Positions 34,476 through 36,058 of a stretch of DNA of 36,058 bases are shown here, piece after piece. A model generated the notes under the pieces. That model searched no databases, was not told where the DNA came from, and saw only the letters and a list, made by a program, of their open reading frames with translations. The stretch is from Planctomycetota bacterium (GTDB lineage: Bacteria; Planctomycetota; Planctomycetia; Pirellulales; Pirellulaceae), in NCBI GenBank assembly GCA_024277285.1, contig JAJRVM010000230.1, positions 1 through 36,058 on the forward strand, in the 5' to 3' direction. The position numbers were made by a program, and so were the translations under genes. The stretch's first letter is position 1. Each line of letters begins with the position of its first letter.

Positions 34476-34606
34476 GTGCCACTGCATGCGCAAACGAACT
34501 CGCGCTCCCGATTCGATCTAGCACCTCCGAACATCCATCGGTTACACCGCCGCCCTGGGCACGCAGTGCGAACTGCCACCCCATGTTCCAATCGAATTGG
34601 ATCGCG
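34476..34606 (+). repeat. Dispersed 130-bp repeat, copy left of the HNH module
   Basis: It begins GTGCCACTGCATGCGCAAAC and ends in CAATCGAATTGGATCGCG. The left end and the inner block GCACGCAGTGCGAAC (34559-34573) are imperfect inverted repeats of each other. It lies 14 bp beyond the stop of the HNH gene and is roughly 85% identical, in the same orientation, to the copy at 35686-35815. Confidence 0.75.
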
Positions 34607-34620
34607 GGCCTTGTTATGCA

Positions 34621-35064
34621 TCATTCCTCGGTTAGACGTTCAATTGCTTCTTTCGGCGGATACCGTCCGATGTTCTGGATCGTTTCGCGTTCCAGTATTC
34701 GATCTGGTTCATTGAAGCCAAGTATTCTAGCGGTTGCCTCGCCGATTGGCGTTCGAGGTTCAATGATGACACTATTGAGAGTGAAATGATCAGCCCAGAG
34801 GTCAGTACGCGGATTGTAGAACCGAGTGAATTCGTCAGTGCTTGGCGCAATTGACCCGATATCCGTTCCCTTGGCGCGGTTGCAAAAAGTACAAGCGTAG
34901 CTCAGATTGTCGGCGTTAGTTGGACCACCGTGTTTTTCTGCAATGACGTGATCGACTTGGCATCCGAGATACGTATCATCTTCGTGGATCAGACAATATT
35001 CGCACACATGATTTGCCCGCGATTCGACAACTCGGCGTAGGTTAGCAGCGACGTAGCTGGTCAT
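34621..35064 (-). CDS. HNH endonuclease
   Basis: This 147-aa protein contains a compact HNH nuclease motif: Cys21 and Cys24 (CEYC), Asp38-His39 in QVDHVIAEKHGG, Asn53 in NADNLSYAC, and Cys58, Cys61, Asn62 in CTFCNRAKG. The four cysteines should bind a structural zinc, and DH...N forms the catalytic metal site for cutting DNA. The C-terminal ~80 residues (DEFTRFYNPRTDLWADHF, then GEATARILGFNEPDRILERETI) recur in this small-HNH subfamily. The ATG overlaps the TGA of the upstream gene (ATGA), so the two are translationally coupled. Repeats of about 130 bp on both sides suggest the pair moves as a unit. Target and biological role (defence, selfish element or repair) are unknown. Confidence 0.88.
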   Translation of the reverse strand: MTSYVAANLRRVVESRANHVCEYCLIHEDDTYLGCQVDHVIAEKHGGPTNADNLSYACTFCNRAKGTDIGSIAPSTDEFTRFYNPRTDLWADHFTLNSVIIEPRTPIGEATARILGFNEPDRILERETIQNIGRYPPKEAIERLTEE

Positions 35065-35294
35065 TGTGAGCAGAGTGCTCGGGCACGAGCTTTAGCAAGC
35101 CGCATGAGATGTTCAAGTTTCATGAAGTGATCGAGTTCCGACGCTTCTTCTGACGACAGGCCGGTCGTTTTTTCTTTGTGGATGAGGTCGGCGACATAGT
35201 CCTTGGTTTGCTGCGACGGCTCAAACCGTGCAACGGAGTCCGGCGTTGTTCCAGAGGCGATGAACTCAACGATTTCGTCGTATGCTCGAATCAT
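35061..35294 (-). CDS. Small helical partner protein encoded upstream of the HNH nuclease
   Basis: This 77-aa acidic, helical protein starts at the ATG 35294 (MIRAYDEIVEFIASGTTPDSV); the longer frame to 35462 has no domain character. It contains RFEPSQQTKDYVADLIHKEKTTGLSSEEASELDHFMKLEHLMRLAKARA, a pattern seen in small proteins of bacteria and cyanobacteria that precede HNH genes. Its stop overlaps the HNH start by 4 bp. It may be a binding partner or inhibitor of the nuclease; the arrangement recalls antitoxin-before-toxin pairs, but this is inference only. No strong ribosome-binding site was found. Confidence 0.7.
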   Translation of the reverse strand: MIRAYDEIVEFIASGTTPDSVARFEPSQQTKDYVADLIHKEKTTGLSSEEASELDHFMKLEHLMRLAKARARALCSQ

Positions 35295-36058
35295 GGCGTC
35301 ATTGTACCATCCGGCAATCGGCGTGCCAACCTGATCACAACGGCAATGGAGAAGGGGCGGACTTGTGATGCAGAACGACCAAGATAACCGCGCCGTGTGA
35401 AAGGTATGATGAGCGAAGCGAACGCCCGACTTGAGACTGCTCCGGTGGAACGCTTTGTTCAAGTAAGCCGCTGTCGCGGCGGGTTGTGGACTCGGCTGTC
35501 ATTGTAGCCGATCGATTTGCGGCCGGTCAACTTTTACCAGGGCATCTTTTCCTTGTTGTTTCTTTACTTCACTGCAACAAGGAGATTCCTGATGTCACGT
35601 TCTTCTTACTTCGTGCCAAAACGGAGGCAGGCGTCGATTTCCGCAGTGCGAACCGCGCCCCATTTCCCCATCGAATTGGACCCGCGTGCCACTGCATGCG
35701 CAAACGAACTCGCAAACCCGATCAATCTAGCACCTTCGAGCATCCATCCATCACACCGCCGCCCCGGGCACGCAGTGCGAACCGCCGCCCCATCTTCCCA
35801 TCGAATTGGATCGCGTGCTCTCGCCTCACACTGTTCACGTGGCCGTTCTTGGTTCCAGTTGGCGGAATCCACTGCTCGTCATGCACACCGAGACCGACGG
35901 GTTACTTGACAGCTCACACGCCGAGCGAAACTATCGATGGGGTCTCGGTTGTTGTGATGGACCGTCCACTTCAAGGTGCTGTACACGCGTTGGTGGAAAA
36001 AATGACAAGAAAGGGAACGCGACTCAGCGAAACAGTTGAACGGACGGGCTCGGTACGC
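35295..36058. other. Gene-poor right end with repeat copies
   Basis: No credible gene is visible. The region carries a full copy of the 130-bp repeat (35686-35815) preceded by a partial copy consisting of its right-end block (35641-35680). The open frames here translate repeat sequence and lack protein-like character. Confidence 0.5.
35641..35815 (+). repeat. Dispersed 130-bp repeat, one partial and one full copy
   Basis: The partial copy 35641-35680 (CGCAGTGCGAACC to CATCGAATTGGA) is the right-end block only. The full copy follows at 35686-35815, with the same start and end as the copy at 34476. The family continues weakly to about 35850, where TCACACTG and GTTCT match the divergent copy after 16550. 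Confidence 0.75.

Noticed and set aside
34590..34640. GCATAACAA just after the HNH stop codon and GTTAGAC nearby, resembling ends of an integron attC site.
   Set aside because: No matching GTTRRRY core is found at the other end of the repeat, and no integron integrase is visible. The repeat family is better described on its own.

Overview
This window looks like accessory chromosome from a planctomycete, most likely a member of the Pirellulales. The evidence is the mix of gene families: an ECF sigma factor beside a large Ser/Thr kinase, FG-GAP/UnbV proteins, very large multiheme cytochromes, a Tat-exported sugar isomerase-like protein and a protein with a DUF2092-like part fused to a thioredoxin-like fold. 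The long gene-poor stretches filled with small palindromes and short tandem repeats fit as well. No rRNA, convincing tRNA, CRISPR array, integrase or transposase was seen.

Layout. (1) 201-8803, minus strand: a tightly linked three-gene operon. It encodes a 1269-aa TPR/FG-GAP/UnbV protein, a 961-aa membrane protein with five CXXCH haem sites and TPRs, and a 631-aa FG-GAP/UnbV protein. (2) 8804-10620: gene-poor and repeat-bearing. (3) 10621-12282: a ribbon-helix-helix-like protein, a 55-aa protein and a trypsin-like protease, linked end to end. (4) 12311-16249: a divergent pair of an SLC13/DASS transporter and a DcaP-like outer-membrane porin, together a plausible dicarboxylate uptake route. 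(5) 16250-18363: a cloverleaf-like structured element, a KOW mini-protein overlapping an unknown gene, and a 67-aa protein. (6) 18652-22198: a ferritin-like diiron protein, divergent from a 12-haem cytochrome. (7) 22630-26396, minus strand: a decayed protease, the DUF2092-like/thioredoxin-like protein whose redox cysteines are gone, and a DUF4214-like secreted protein. (8) 26627-31637, plus strand: ECF sigma factor, kinase with transmembrane segment, Tat-exported TIM-barrel protein. (9) 31791-35294: remnants (a C-terminal fragment and a 5'-truncated heparinase II/III-like gene), then a two-gene HNH module between direct copies of a 130-bp repeat.

How the genes may work together: two separate loci encode multiheme c-type cytochromes with membrane anchors (5 and 12 canonical sites). 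The first is co-transcribed with two large calcium-loop beta-propeller-type proteins. Its N-terminal membrane part carries paired histidines that could bind b-type haem, so the operon is the best candidate here for an undescribed membrane-to-surface electron-transfer system. The second most interesting item is the translationally coupled HNH module flanked by direct repeats. All functional statements come from reading translated motifs; no database search was run.
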